Source: Mucilaginibacter sp. KACC 22063 (GTDB taxonomy: Bacteria > Bacteroidota > Bacteroidia > Sphingobacteriales > Sphingobacteriaceae). From it: DNA of 64,000 nucleotides. Of this stretch, positions 36,758 to 45,584 are shown one piece after another (position 1 is the first letter of the stretch; every line of letters begins with the position of its first letter). The notes below the pieces were generated by a model. It saw only the letters and a program-made list of their open reading frames with translations, was not told where the DNA came from and did no database searches. Made by a program: the position numbers and the translations under genes. The DNA is taken from contig NZ_CP117877.1 in assembly GCF_028736115.1 (NCBI RefSeq), positions 3,658,001-3,722,000 of the forward strand, read 5' to 3'.

Positions 36758-37849
36758 TTAGTCTTTCAGCGCTTCGTACAGGTATAACTGGCGTGATGCT
36801 ACCACGCGCTCACCCGGCTTAAGGCCATCGCTGATGTAAGCCACATTCTCTACCCTTTTTGCAATTTTAATTGGCTGGATATGCACTTTGGCTTTCCCGT
36901 CAACTACAATCACATAGTTTTTATCGTTATCAAAGACAACGGCATTGGCGTTTATAGCAGGCAAATTAACACCTGTTTTTGCGCTGATCTTTACATCAGC
37001 ATACATATCAGGTTTTAACAAATTGCCCGGGTTGTCAATTTTTACACGGGCACGCATTACTTTGTTATCCGGATCAAGCACGTCAAACAACTTATCTATC
37101 TTACCAGTAAAAACTTTATCAGGATAGGCCAGTGCAGTGATCTTAACCGGATCGCCTACCTGTACACCGGCAATGTCCGACTCGTACATATTCACCAGTA
37201 TATATACCGATGATAGATCAGCTACGGTAAACATGTTCTGGTTATTATCGGCACGTACCTGCATGTTATCAGTTACGTTTTTATCAATGATGTAGCCGTT
37301 AAGCGGCGATACCACCTCATATCCCTTACCGTTGGTTTTGTTGATAGACAATACCGAACCAGCCCTTGCACTTTCGGCAACAGCTTTCTGGTAATCGGCT
37401 TTTGCTTCTTCCAAGTCCTTTTGAGAGGCAAGCCCGCTTTTGTAAAGGTCCTGGGTTGATTCCAAAGCACGTTTAGCACTGCGCGCATCAGCTTCTGAAG
37501 CTACAAGGTCGCGGGTAAAGCCTGCTATCTCGGCACTTCTTAAAGTAGCCAGAACCTGTCCTTTGCTTACCTTATCGCCTAACTGTACATGAACAGCCTG
37601 TGCAACACCACTAACCATCGGGAATATCTTCACCATCTTGGTTTCGTCTGGTGCAACGCTGCCTGTCAGTGAAATTTCAGATTTGGCATCGGCAGCTTTA
37701 ACGGTATCAACCAGCAGGCTGTTCAACAAACTATCGGTTACTTGGAAATGATCATCACGTGCTGCTTCCTGCTCGTGGTGGCCACATGATGTTAGCCCGA
37801 TGAAGAATACCCCCATCAAACTGTAAATAATATGCTTCTTAGAAAACAT
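36758..37849 (-). CDS. Efflux RND periplasmic adaptor (HlyD/CusB type)
   Basis: A 363-aa lipoprotein, lipobox GLTSC (Cys22), with a His-rich start to the mature protein (CGHHEQEAARDDH) that could bind metal. The barrel-sandwich (lipoyl-like) half appears as VQLGDKVSKGQVLATLRSAEI, followed by an alpha-hairpin (residues about 110-165, coiled-coil-like), and VVSPLNGYIIDKNVTDNMQV as the second lipoyl half. It links the RND pump to the TolC channel. The operon order TolC-adaptor-pump is the usual one in Bacteroidetes. Confidence 0.94.
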   Translation of the reverse strand: MFSKKHIIYSLMGVFFIGLTSCGHHEQEAARDDHFQVTDSLLNSLLVDTVKAADAKSEISLTGSVAPDETKMVKIFPMVSGVAQAVHVQLGDKVSKGQVLATLRSAEIAGFTRDLVASEADARSAKRALESTQDLYKSGLASQKDLEEAKADYQKAVAESARAGSVLSINKTNGKGYEVVSPLNGYIIDKNVTDNMQVRADNNQNMFTVADLSSVYILVNMYESDIAGVQVGDPVKITALAYPDKVFTGKIDKLFDVLDPDNKVMRARVKIDNPGNLLKPDMYADVKISAKTGVNLPAINANAVVFDNDKNYVIVVDGKAKVHIQPIKIAKRVENVAYISDGLKPGERVVASRQLYLYEALKD

Positions 37850-37861
37850 CTGTTTTATTGT

Positions 37862-39154
37862 TTACTGGTTAAATATCTGGCTGCCGGTCACGTAGTTCAG
37901 TTGTTCGAGCGAGGTGGCGCGGTTAAGCTGTATGTTATTAAATTGAAGTGTGTTTGTTTTATACGAGTCGTAAAAGTCAAGGAACTCGAGCAGGCTGATG
38001 TTGTGTTTTTTGTAGTTTTTAAATACCTCGCCTATCAGGTGGTCAAAGTCGCCTTTAAACTTAGGGTCAAAGCTGTTATATAGCTGTTCTAAGCGTAAAG
38101 CGCTTTTGTAAGAGTTAGCTACATCGCTTTGCACCTGGTCCTGCTGGCTTTCCAACTGCACTTTGCTTTCGTCAATGGCTAAGCGGGCCTGTTTAATGTT
38201 ACCCTGGTTACGGTTAAAAAACGGCAGTGAAAAATCTATACCCGCACTGTTATAGTTACGCACAAAGCTACCTTGTTTATCAAAGCCTAATTGCAGCGTA
38301 ATGTCAGGCACGGCTATTGCCTTTTGCAGTTGCAGGTTTACATTGCTGTAATCCACTGCCGACTTAGCCAGTTTTAAATCGCTGCGATTGGTATAAGCAG
38401 AATCGATAAGGCGCTGATAAGGTACGTTTGCTACCAGTGTTTGGTTAGCCGGAATATAATTAACCACAGGCTGTAAGTAAGAGGTTGCAGGTGCTTTGAT
38501 AATCAGTTTTAATTCGCTTTGAGTATCATCAATAGCATCTTTCAAATCATTATACTCCACCTGCAAACTGTAAAGCTGCGATTGGATACGCAATACTTCT
38601 TTCTCTGAAATATTGCCTTTGGCATACTGCTCTTTAAATGCTTTTAGTGTAGATGACAGCGAAGTAATTTCTTCGTTATACACCTTGGCCGATTGCTCCT
38701 GGTAATAGATCTTGTAAAAATCGCTGCGTAAGGTATATTTCAGCGTGCGCAACAGATCATACAGCTGAAATTGCGCCTGCTCTACACTGATCTTGGCCAG
38801 TTGTATGTTTTTATTGCGCTTGCCTGCTGTTTGTATCAATTGCGATAACTGTGCAGTATACTCTCCCCCGTCATGCGTCATATCGAAAAAGCGCTTGCTC
38901 TGGGGGTTGTACAATACGTTAGAGATGTTAAAATCAGGGTTGCTGAAAAGGCGGGCGGTTACTACCTGCGCCTGTGCCTCGCTCACGTGATAACGCTGAA
39001 CGATGAGATCGAGGTTATTTTTTAAAAACCGTCCTTCAGTCTCATTCAAGGTAACCTTTAATGTATCGCTTCCTGGCGTCTGCGCAAAGGCAGAAACCCC
39101 AATAGCGGCACAACATAATTGAATAATAAGGACAATAACAAATTTCCTATACAT
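37862..39154 (-). CDS. TolC-family outer-membrane efflux protein
   Basis: A 430-aa channel protein started at ATG 39154 (MYRKFVIVL), giving a signal peptide ending at VSAFAQ; the longer start at 39175 would add seven residues before it. The two OEP repeats are visible as long helical segments (AQVVTARLFSNPDFNI, QTAGKRNKNIQLAKISVEQAQ split across repeats, and LPFFNRNQGNIKQARLAIDES). It is the outer component of the metal efflux system and is probably first in its operon, with a TATTTTTG promoter box 18 bases upstream. Confidence 0.92.
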   Translation of the reverse strand: MYRKFVIVLIIQLCCAAIGVSAFAQTPGSDTLKVTLNETEGRFLKNNLDLIVQRYHVSEAQAQVVTARLFSNPDFNISNVLYNPQSKRFFDMTHDGGEYTAQLSQLIQTAGKRNKNIQLAKISVEQAQFQLYDLLRTLKYTLRSDFYKIYYQEQSAKVYNEEITSLSSTLKAFKEQYAKGNISEKEVLRIQSQLYSLQVEYNDLKDAIDDTQSELKLIIKAPATSYLQPVVNYIPANQTLVANVPYQRLIDSAYTNRSDLKLAKSAVDYSNVNLQLQKAIAVPDITLQLGFDKQGSFVRNYNSAGIDFSLPFFNRNQGNIKQARLAIDESKVQLESQQDQVQSDVANSYKSALRLEQLYNSFDPKFKGDFDHLIGEVFKNYKKHNISLLEFLDFYDSYKTNTLQFNNIQLNRATSLEQLNYVTGSQIFNQ

Positions 39155-39172
39155 AATATATTTGCTTCGATT

Positions 39173-39180
39173 CAAAAATA
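39173..39180 (-). promoter_or_regulatory. Promoter -7 box for the efflux operon
   Basis: TATTTTTG on the minus strand matches the Bacteroidetes TAnnTTTG box and would place the transcript start about 15 bases before the TolC ATG. No clear -33 TTG at normal spacing. The position is what supports it, since the motif also occurs by chance. Confidence 0.5.
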
Positions 39181-39224
39181 TTAAGATAGTATTAGAGTAG
39201 GATTATAACAACATTAGAAAGAGA

Positions 39225-40589
39225 TTAGAAAACAGACCGGAAAATAATCTGAAAGGTGGTACCAAAATTCTCGCGCGATACAATACTTATGGTACCGTTG
39301 TATAGCTGTATGATTTTTTGCGTTACGTATAACCCTATTCCGTTTCCCTGGAAACTGCGCCCGTTAATGCTTCTGTAAAAGGGTTTAAAAATAGTTTCGA
39401 GATCGCTGGCAGGTATACCAATACCCTGATCGGTTATACTGATGATCAGATTTTTATCAACCGATTCTAATCTCAAAGTAACAGGCTTGTTTTCCGAAAA
39501 CTTAAAAGCATTACCTATAATATTATTAAAGGCGATGGCCAGCAGGTGCTTATCGGCCATAATTACCAGTTGCTGCGGATCGGCAGGTAATTCGCCAATA
39601 TCAATATTCAGTACTTTATGCGGTTTCTGGCTGGCCCAATATGCCTGTATCTCCCATATCAGGTCATCAATTTGCAACGGTTCCCGGCGCGCTTGTGTAT
39701 AATTAAGGTCTGTTTGCGCCAGGTCCATTAAGCTGGTTACCGTTGCCGATAAGCGGTTTGAATCGGCAAGTATAGATGCCAGCAGCTGGGTATAGTAAGC
39801 AGGGTCGCGTTCACGGTTTAAAGATACCTCAATTTCGCCGATGATGCTGGTTAGCGGTGTCCTTAACTCGTGCGATGCATTAGCGATAAACGTCTGCTGT
39901 AACTCAAATGAGTTTTGAAGATGTTCGAGTAGCTGGTTAAAATTACCTGCGAGCGTACTTATCTCGTCTTTCCCATTGCCCTCGTCTAATCGAAGGTGGA
40001 GGTTACTGGCTGTAATACTTTTTATCTGTGATATTAATTGATCTATTGGCGAAAGGGCCTGTTTGGCAAATAAACGGCCGATAAAGAAGAACATTCCGTT
40101 AACCCCCAGAAATATAATGAGCATGATCCTGAGGATTACACTTAAGCGCCTTTGCCCCTGCTTATCATGCGCGGAAACCATGATTACAAAATCGCCCTGG
40201 TTGTCTCTATAGTTGATACCGATTGTTTGATAGCTGCCCTCGGTAAAGGTGGCTGATTTATCCTGCCTCACCCGGTCAATAATATCATCGCTCCAGTATT
40301 GCTGCTTATCCCGGATGAAAGATGCCATGTTTTTGGCGTTATATATCCTGATCACTTCCTCTGGTAGTGCGCTGATCATCCGTTCGCGTAGCCGGGTTAA
40401 AGAGTCGGTAGGCAATTCATCGGCATCAAGATAAAGCTGTGCGGCTACTTTAGCCCGGTCATTCAGCCTGTCGTAAAAATCACTTCTAAAAAACACATAA
40501 AAAGCCAGGTACATCACCGTCATGATGATCAGCAATGTACCCGAGCTAAGCAGGGTGTAATAAAAAGCCAGGCGGTCTTTAATTTTCAT
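39225..40589 (-). CDS. Heavy-metal-type sensor histidine kinase
   Basis: A 454-aa membrane kinase. Two helices (about 12-35 and 152-172) flank a periplasmic sensor domain of about 115 residues. HAMP follows, then the HisKA box ANASHELRTPLTS with phospho-acceptor His240, and the HATPase domain (NNIIGNAFKFSE, DQGIGIPASDLETIFKPFYRS, GNGIGLYVTQ). It senses an envelope signal, presumably metal, and phosphorylates the regulator encoded 5 bases upstream. It lies between that regulator and the TolC gene, as in cus/czc-type loci. Confidence 0.94.
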   Translation of the reverse strand: MKIKDRLAFYYTLLSSGTLLIIMTVMYLAFYVFFRSDFYDRLNDRAKVAAQLYLDADELPTDSLTRLRERMISALPEEVIRIYNAKNMASFIRDKQQYWSDDIIDRVRQDKSATFTEGSYQTIGINYRDNQGDFVIMVSAHDKQGQRRLSVILRIMLIIFLGVNGMFFFIGRLFAKQALSPIDQLISQIKSITASNLHLRLDEGNGKDEISTLAGNFNQLLEHLQNSFELQQTFIANASHELRTPLTSIIGEIEVSLNRERDPAYYTQLLASILADSNRLSATVTSLMDLAQTDLNYTQARREPLQIDDLIWEIQAYWASQKPHKVLNIDIGELPADPQQLVIMADKHLLAIAFNNIIGNAFKFSENKPVTLRLESVDKNLIISITDQGIGIPASDLETIFKPFYRSINGRSFQGNGIGLYVTQKIIQLYNGTISIVSRENFGTTFQIIFRSVF

Positions 40590-40594
40590 CTACC

Positions 40595-41281
40595 CTATTT
40601 ATTTTTCAGGATGTACCCCATACCGATAACGGTGTGTATCAGCTTGCCATCGAAGTCCTTCTCTATCTTTTTACGAAGGTAGTTTACGTATACATCAATA
40701 AAATTGGTGCCCGTGTCAAACTGTATGCCCCACACCTGTTCGGCAATATAATCGCGCGCAAGGGTACGGTTAGGATGCTTCATAAAAAGCTCAAGCAGGC
40801 CGTACTCTTTACTGGTAAGTATAATTTCCTGTCCGGCGCGTTCTGCCGTTTTACTTTTAAGGTCAAGCTTCAGGTCGCCAAAAGTAAGTACGTCGCCGTC
40901 CTGCTTGGCTGGCTGCGGGCGGTTACGGCGAAGTAAAGCCTCGATACGTGCCAGCAGTTCGCTAAAATGAAAGGGTTTCACCAGGTAATCATCAGCGCCA
41001 ATTTGCAAACCTTCTACCTTATCTGATAAGCCGCCAAGCGCCGAAAGCATGAGTATAGGCACCTGCTGATCAAACTTCCTGATCTGGCGGCAAAGGTCAA
41101 AACCATGTATGTCGGGCAGCATCAAGTCAAGTATGATCAAGTCATAACGATGCATGGAAACAGCATCACTTGCCGAAGCCCCATCGCGGTAGTTTACCAC
41201 ATGATAACCTTGTTCTTCAAGTCCACGGGTTATAAAACCAGCCACTTTCTCTTCATCTTCGATAAGGCAAATATTCAGCAT
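40595..41281 (-). CDS. OmpR-family response regulator
   Basis: A 228-aa regulator when started at ATG 41281 (MLNICLIEDEEKVAGF); the longer reading to 41338 adds 19 residues that no receiver domain needs. The receiver domain holds the acidic pair E8/D9, phospho-acceptor Asp52 in IILDLMLPD, and K102-region VKPFHFSEL. The C-terminal winged helix has LTSKEYGLLELFMKHPNRTLARD and FIDVYVNYLRKKIEKD. Probable activator of the efflux operon downstream. First gene of the regulatory pair; divergent from the sugar-dehydrogenase gene with a 99-base shared region. Confidence 0.94.
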   Translation of the reverse strand: MLNICLIEDEEKVAGFITRGLEEQGYHVVNYRDGASASDAVSMHRYDLIILDLMLPDIHGFDLCRQIRKFDQQVPILMLSALGGLSDKVEGLQIGADDYLVKPFHFSELLARIEALLRRNRPQPAKQDGDVLTFGDLKLDLKSKTAERAGQEIILTSKEYGLLELFMKHPNRTLARDYIAEQVWGIQFDTGTNFIDVYVNYLRKKIEKDFDGKLIHTVIGMGYILKNK

Positions 41282-41380
41282 AGCTTTACGAAAATAAGGA
41301 AATTTGTTAAGGACGAAACCATAAGCCCCCCTTTGCAAACATTATTGAGATTTTAAGGTAGTAATATAAAGCTTGTGTTT

Positions 41381-42622
41381 ATGAAATTTGCCCATAATTA
41401 CCTTATCACTGGTCTTACTGTTTTCAGTGTTTTAACTGCCTGCAAAAACAAGGCAGCAACAGATAGCCCTGCTACTTCTACTGATACCAGTAAAGGTGCG
41501 CCTGTAGAAACCAAAGCACCAAATAGCAACTACAAGCCTGCTTTTGCAGGGCAAACCCGCGCACCGGGGGTAAAAACAAAAACCGAACTATCTGTAAGCG
41601 TACTTAACAGCAGCCTCGACAGGCCCTGGGCTATCTGCAATTTACCCGACGGCCGTTTCCTGATCACGCAGAAAGGCGGCAAACTGATTATATTAACTAA
41701 CGATGGCAAGACCAGCAAACAAGTAAGCGGATTACCGTCTGTTGTTGACGACGGCCAGGGCGGTTTACTTGATGTAAATATCGACCCGCAATTTTCATCA
41801 AACCGGATGGTTTACTGGGATTATGCGGAACAAGCATCGGGCGGAACATTACTTGCCATTGCAAAAGGCAAACTTTCAGCCGATGAATCTAAGTTGGAGA
41901 ATGTACAGGTGATCTACCGCGCACAACCTGCTTACAATGGCGGACTGCAATTTGGCTCAAGAATAGTATTCGACCAGCAAGGCAACTTGTTTGTTACTAC
42001 TGGTGAACGCGGCGCTAATGATATACGTGTTAAGGCACAGGATTTATCTGCTGCCATTGGTAAGGTTTTACATCTTACTAAAGATGGTAAAGCCGTACCC
42101 GGCGGCCCGTTTGCCAACACGCCAAATGCACTACCCGAGATTTATGCATATGGGTTACGTAGCCCTGAGGGCATGGCATGGAACCCGCAAACCAATGAGC
42201 TTTTTGAAGCAGAGTTTGGCCCGCGCGGGGGCGACGAAATTAATGTGATTGAAGCAGGGAAGAATTACGGCTGGCCTGTAATTACCTACGGTATTGAATA
42301 CAGCGGCGAAAAGGTAGGCGAAGGCATACAACAAAAAAGCGGCATGGAACAGCCCATTTATTACTGGGATCCGGTGATATCGCCATCGGGCATTACGTTT
42401 TATAATAGCGACGTTATCCCCGAATGGAAAGGCAATCTGTTTATCGGTGCCTTAAGCGGTTCGCACATTTGCCGCCTTGTACTTAACGGGCATAAGGTTG
42501 TGGGCGAAGAAAGATTACTTGCCGACAAAGGCGAACGTTTCCGTGCTTTAACTGTTGGCAAAGACGGCGCATTGTATGCCGTTACCGATGGTGGTAAACT
42601 ATATAAAGTAGCTAAAAAATAA
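41381..42622 (+). CDS. PQQ-dependent sugar dehydrogenase-like lipoprotein
   Basis: A 413-aa protein started at ATG 41381; an in-frame GTG at 41375 would add two residues. The lipobox is VLTAC, followed by a Thr/Ser/Ala-rich linker. Residues about 55-405 form the glucose/sorbosone dehydrogenase beta-propeller (RPWAICNLPDGRFLITQKGG, DDGQGGLLDVNIDPQF, GLRSPEGMAWNP, EFGPRGGDEIN, KNYGWPVITYGIEYSG). Related to YliI aldose sugar dehydrogenase, which uses PQQ and calcium. Exported to the envelope. No PQQ-synthesis gene in the window. Confidence 0.9.
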   Translation: MKFAHNYLITGLTVFSVLTACKNKAATDSPATSTDTSKGAPVETKAPNSNYKPAFAGQTRAPGVKTKTELSVSVLNSSLDRPWAICNLPDGRFLITQKGGKLIILTNDGKTSKQVSGLPSVVDDGQGGLLDVNIDPQFSSNRMVYWDYAEQASGGTLLAIAKGKLSADESKLENVQVIYRAQPAYNGGLQFGSRIVFDQQGNLFVTTGERGANDIRVKAQDLSAAIGKVLHLTKDGKAVPGGPFANTPNALPEIYAYGLRSPEGMAWNPQTNELFEAEFGPRGGDEINVIEAGKNYGWPVITYGIEYSGEKVGEGIQQKSGMEQPIYYWDPVISPSGITFYNSDVIPEWKGNLFIGALSGSHICRLVLNGHKVVGEERLLADKGERFRALTVGKDGALYAVTDGGKLYKVAKK

Positions 42623-42625
42623 AAT

Positions 42626-42665
42626 AGCTTACGCTGCGTTCGTGCTTAAAACCGTAAGTTTTTTT
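42626..42665 (+). terminator. Probable terminator after the sugar dehydrogenase
   Basis: AGCTTACG (42626-42633) pairs with CGTAAGTT (42653-42660), including one G-T pair, with a 19-base loop; a run of seven T residues follows the CGTAAG arm. Weak by loop size but well placed. Confidence 0.5.
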
Positions 42666-42680
42666 AAATTGAATTAATTG

Positions 42681-42688
42681 TACCTTTG
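42681..42688 (+). promoter_or_regulatory. Promoter -7 box of the RRM gene
   Basis: TACCTTTG followed by C, an exact TAnnTTTG box, 30 bases before the ATG at 42719. Implied leader of roughly 25 bases. Confidence 0.6.
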
Positions 42689-42718
42689 CAGCTTACATCT
42701 GCACAATTCTTTTTTCAC

Positions 42719-43102
42719 ATGGTGAAGTTATTTGTGGGCGGTTTGCCCGCTGAGATCAAAGAAATGGATCTCGCTAAATTGATTATTCCGCACGGTAACA
42801 TTAGTACCATAAAGGTTGTGCGCGACCGTCAGACACGCCGTTGCAAAGGTTATGCCTTTGTTGAAATGGCTGACGAAGCAGGCGCAGAACAAGCCATAGC
42901 CGCCCTTAATGGCGAACCCCTGGAAGATAAAGTACTTACCGTTCACGTTGCTGAAGAAAAACCAGCCGCACCGCCAAAGCCGTTTAAACAGTTTTCAAGC
43001 CGTCCGGCATCATCAGGATCATATGGTTCATACAACCGGTCAGCGCCACCTGCGCCTTCAGACAGGCCAAGGCGCCCAAGGAAATCATCAAGAATGGACT
43101 AA
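42719..43102 (+). CDS. RRM-domain RNA-binding protein
   Basis: A 127-aa protein started at ATG 42719 (MVKLFVGGL). The promoter box at 42681-42688 overlaps the upstream TTG alternative at 42686 and rules it out. A single RNA-recognition motif covers residues 2-80, with RNP2 LFVGGL and RNP1 KGYAFVEM. The tail is Pro/Ser/Arg/Gly-rich and disordered. Such single-RRM proteins are conserved in Bacteroidetes and some cyanobacteria and bind single-stranded RNA; in Bacteroides they act as global regulators. It stands alone as a monocistronic unit. Confidence 0.94.
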   Translation: MVKLFVGGLPAEIKEMDLAKLIIPHGNISTIKVVRDRQTRRCKGYAFVEMADEAGAEQAIAALNGEPLEDKVLTVHVAEEKPAAPPKPFKQFSSRPASSGSYGSYNRSAPPAPSDRPRRPRKSSRMD

Positions 43103-43188
43103 TCTATTTTTGAAGATTGACTTTAAGTCTGTTAGCATCAACTATACATTATTTCACATCTCAGAATTTTAAATCACCAGCCGATAGT

Positions 43189-43196
43189 TAAATTTG
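43189..43196 (+). promoter_or_regulatory. Promoter -7 box abutting the GH25 start
   Basis: TAAATTTG ends 4 bases before the GTG at 43201. If this box is used, the transcript starts at or next to the start codon and would be leaderless or nearly so. Confidence 0.45.
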
Positions 43197-43200
43197 CATA

Positions 43201-44106
43201 GTGAGTCCTGTGCAAAAAAAGCCTGCTGCAAAACCCAAAGTTCCGTCTGTAAAGCAACCGGCACAGGCTAAAAAGCCTGCTAAGCCGCGTGCGTCTGCAA
43301 AAAAGAAAACCCAGCAAAAGCCCAATTACTGGCCTGTTATTGCTGTAGTTGCGGCGCTAATCTTATTTTCGCCGTTTTACTATAAGCTGGTTACACGTAG
43401 CTTTACCTCCGCATGGCATTGGCTTAATGATATTGGCGAAAATGCTAACTACCGCCACTATAAAAGCTTTAACATCCATGTATCAGAAAAGTATACCGTG
43501 CATGGTATCGATGTTTCTTACGCCCAGGGAAAGATCAACTGGAAGAAGGTTAAGGAAATGGATGAGAACGGACTGCATATCAGCTTTGCGTTTATTAAAG
43601 CTACTGAGGGAGAAAAATTTGTAGATACTTACTTTCAGCGCAACTGGCGCGAAGCCGCTAAAACCGGGCTGATCTGCGGTGCCTACCATTTCTTCAGACC
43701 AGAAAAAAACGGTCGCAACCAGGCAAAACTGCTTTTAAAAACGGTGAAGCTGGAAAGCAACGACCTGCCGCTTGTGATTGATGTCGAGAAGCTGGATGGC
43801 GTATCACCCGAAAAAATGCGGTCATCACTTGATCAGTGCCTCTCTTACCTTAAATATCATGGCCCGGGCAAACCGATTATTTATTCGGGCCTCAGTTTTT
43901 ACACCGATTACCTGAAAGGTTATTTTGACGAATATCCGCTTTGGATAGCCCATTACGACCAGCCCGATGAGCGCGTTAACAAAGCGGCTAACTGGCAGTT
44001 TTGGCAACACTCGGATAAGGCCACGGTTAACGGCATACACCACGCGGTAGACTTTGATACCTTTCGTGGCGACAGCTTAGAATTCAGCAAGTTTTTGATA
44101 CATTAG
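43201..44106 (+). CDS. Membrane-anchored GH25 lysozyme-like hydrolase
   Basis: A 301-aa protein. Residues 1-42 are a basic Lys/Ala/Pro-rich cytoplasmic tail; a helix lies at 43-62; the GH25 muramidase domain fills about 100-298 (HGIDVSYAQGKINW with catalytic-type Asp104, SFAFIKATEG, AYHFFRP, LVIDVEKLDG with the acidic pair, WQFWQHSD, VDFDTF). It should cut or remodel peptidoglycan from the periplasmic face of the inner membrane. The start is GTG 43201 or the in-frame GTG 43210; no ATG is available. The basic tail is unusual for a lysozyme and may bind nucleic acid or phospholipid. Confidence 0.9.
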   Translation: MSPVQKKPAAKPKVPSVKQPAQAKKPAKPRASAKKKTQQKPNYWPVIAVVAALILFSPFYYKLVTRSFTSAWHWLNDIGENANYRHYKSFNIHVSEKYTVHGIDVSYAQGKINWKKVKEMDENGLHISFAFIKATEGEKFVDTYFQRNWREAAKTGLICGAYHFFRPEKNGRNQAKLLLKTVKLESNDLPLVIDVEKLDGVSPEKMRSSLDQCLSYLKYHGPGKPIIYSGLSFYTDYLKGYFDEYPLWIAHYDQPDERVNKAANWQFWQHSDKATVNGIHHAVDFDTFRGDSLEFSKFLIH

Positions 44107-44157
44107 TAATATCCGGGAAGCTAAAACTTCTGGCAACAGTTTTGTTTATTATTATTT

Positions 44158-45576
44158 ATGAGGATTTTACTTACTGGTGCTACCGGGTATATCGGCCACA
44201 GGCTGTTACCCGTTTTACTTGACGAAGGGCATACTGTTATTTGTGCGGTAAGAGATAAGGGAAGGCTCGACCTTAAAAAGTATAAGCCCGAGCAGGTGCA
44301 GCTTGCCGAGGCCGACTTATTAAATGCAGACAGCCTTAATAACCTGCCAAAAGATATTGATGCAGCCTACTACCTTGTACACTCCATGACAGGGGCTGGC
44401 TTCAGCGACAAAGAAAAGCAGTCGGCCGAAAACTTTGTAAAATACCTCGACACCACCAGCGCCAAACAACTGATCTATTTGGGTGGCATTGTAAACAGCC
44501 AACAACTTTCTGCCCATTTACAGTCAAGGCTAAATGTTGAGCAGGCTTTATCGTCGGGCAAGGTGCCGCTTACCGCATTACGCGCCGGTATTATTGTGGG
44601 CTCGGGTAGCGCCTCCTTCGAAATCATCCGCGACCTGGTCGAAAAACTACCGGTAATGGTGGCTCCTAAATGGCTTAAAACCAAATGCCAGCCTATTGCT
44701 ATACGCAACGTGATACAGTTTTTGACCGGCGTACTCGGCCGCGAAGATTGTTACGCCAAACATTTTGATATTTATGGCCCAGATGTACTTACCTACAAAC
44801 AAATGCTGCTTGATTTTGCAGCGGTAAGAAAATTAAAGCGCACCATTTGCATTGTGCCTGTAATGACGCCCCGGATATCTTCTTACTGGCTTTATTTTGT
44901 AACATCAACCTCTTATGAACTGGCTAAAAATCTGGTAGAGAGCATGAAGATTGATGTAGTTGGCAAGCACAATGATCTGCCAGAGAGATTAAATATTGAG
45001 CTTATCCCCTACAAAGAGGCAATACAGATCGCTTTTGATAAAATAGAGCAGAACCTTGTACTTTCATCATGGAACGATTCTGCATGGACGGATATTTTTA
45101 AAGAAGGTATCGCCAAGCACCTTGAGGTACCTCAATATGGAGTTTTCCAAAACAAGCAAAAGGAAATGACGAAGGATGTAAGTTCTGCCTCGGCAAGGAT
45201 ATTTGCCATAGGCGGCCGTTCGGGCTGGTACTATGCCGACTGGCTTTGGGCATTTCGCGGCTTTCTTGATAAACTTTTTGGTGGTGTGGGCTTACGTCGC
45301 GGCAGAAAGAATGCCAATGAAGTTTCCGTTGGCGATGCGTTAGACTTTTGGCGGGTAATTTATGCCAACAAACAGGAAAACAGGTTGCTGCTTTATGCAG
45401 AAATGAAATTACCCGGAGAAGCATGGCTGGAGTTTAAAATTGACGATAAGGCATGCGTACAACAAACCGCTACTTTTCGCCCGCTTGGTTTATGGGGCAG
45501 GCTATACTGGTTTACCATGCTACCTTTCCACTTTTTTATATTTAAAGGCATGCTGCATAAAATAGCAGCCGGATAA
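44158..45576 (+). CDS. SDR-family oxidoreductase with DUF2867 domain
   Basis: A 472-aa two-domain protein. Residues 1-300 are an NAD(P)-binding atypical SDR: GATGYIGHRL at the N-terminus, VHSMTGAGFSDKEKQSAENFV, QLIYLGGIV, ALRAGIIVGSGSASFEI. The C-terminal part (about 330-472) matches the DUF2867 domain (FAIGGRSGWYYADWLWAFRGFLDKLFGGVGLRRGR region, cited here as GGRSGWYYADWLWAFRG). Substrate unknown; relatives are annotated as epimerases or complex I intermediate-associated-like proteins. Its end converges on the Hsp15-like gene with a 4-base gap. Confidence 0.88.
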   Translation: MRILLTGATGYIGHRLLPVLLDEGHTVICAVRDKGRLDLKKYKPEQVQLAEADLLNADSLNNLPKDIDAAYYLVHSMTGAGFSDKEKQSAENFVKYLDTTSAKQLIYLGGIVNSQQLSAHLQSRLNVEQALSSGKVPLTALRAGIIVGSGSASFEIIRDLVEKLPVMVAPKWLKTKCQPIAIRNVIQFLTGVLGREDCYAKHFDIYGPDVLTYKQMLLDFAAVRKLKRTICIVPVMTPRISSYWLYFVTSTSYELAKNLVESMKIDVVGKHNDLPERLNIELIPYKEAIQIAFDKIEQNLVLSSWNDSAWTDIFKEGIAKHLEVPQYGVFQNKQKEMTKDVSSASARIFAIGGRSGWYYADWLWAFRGFLDKLFGGVGLRRGRKNANEVSVGDALDFWRVIYANKQENRLLLYAEMKLPGEAWLEFKIDDKACVQQTATFRPLGLWGRLYWFTMLPFHFFIFKGMLHKIAAG

Positions 45577-45584
45577 GCTGCTAT
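45562..45584. terminator. Bidirectional terminator-like hairpin across two stop codons
   Basis: Perfect 8-bp stem ATAGCAGC (45562-45569) / GCTGCTAT (45577-45584) with loop CGGATAA. It contains the SDR stop codon in the loop and the convergent Hsp15-like stop inside the right arm. T-runs are short on both sides, so a terminator role is likely but not certain. Confidence 0.55.
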
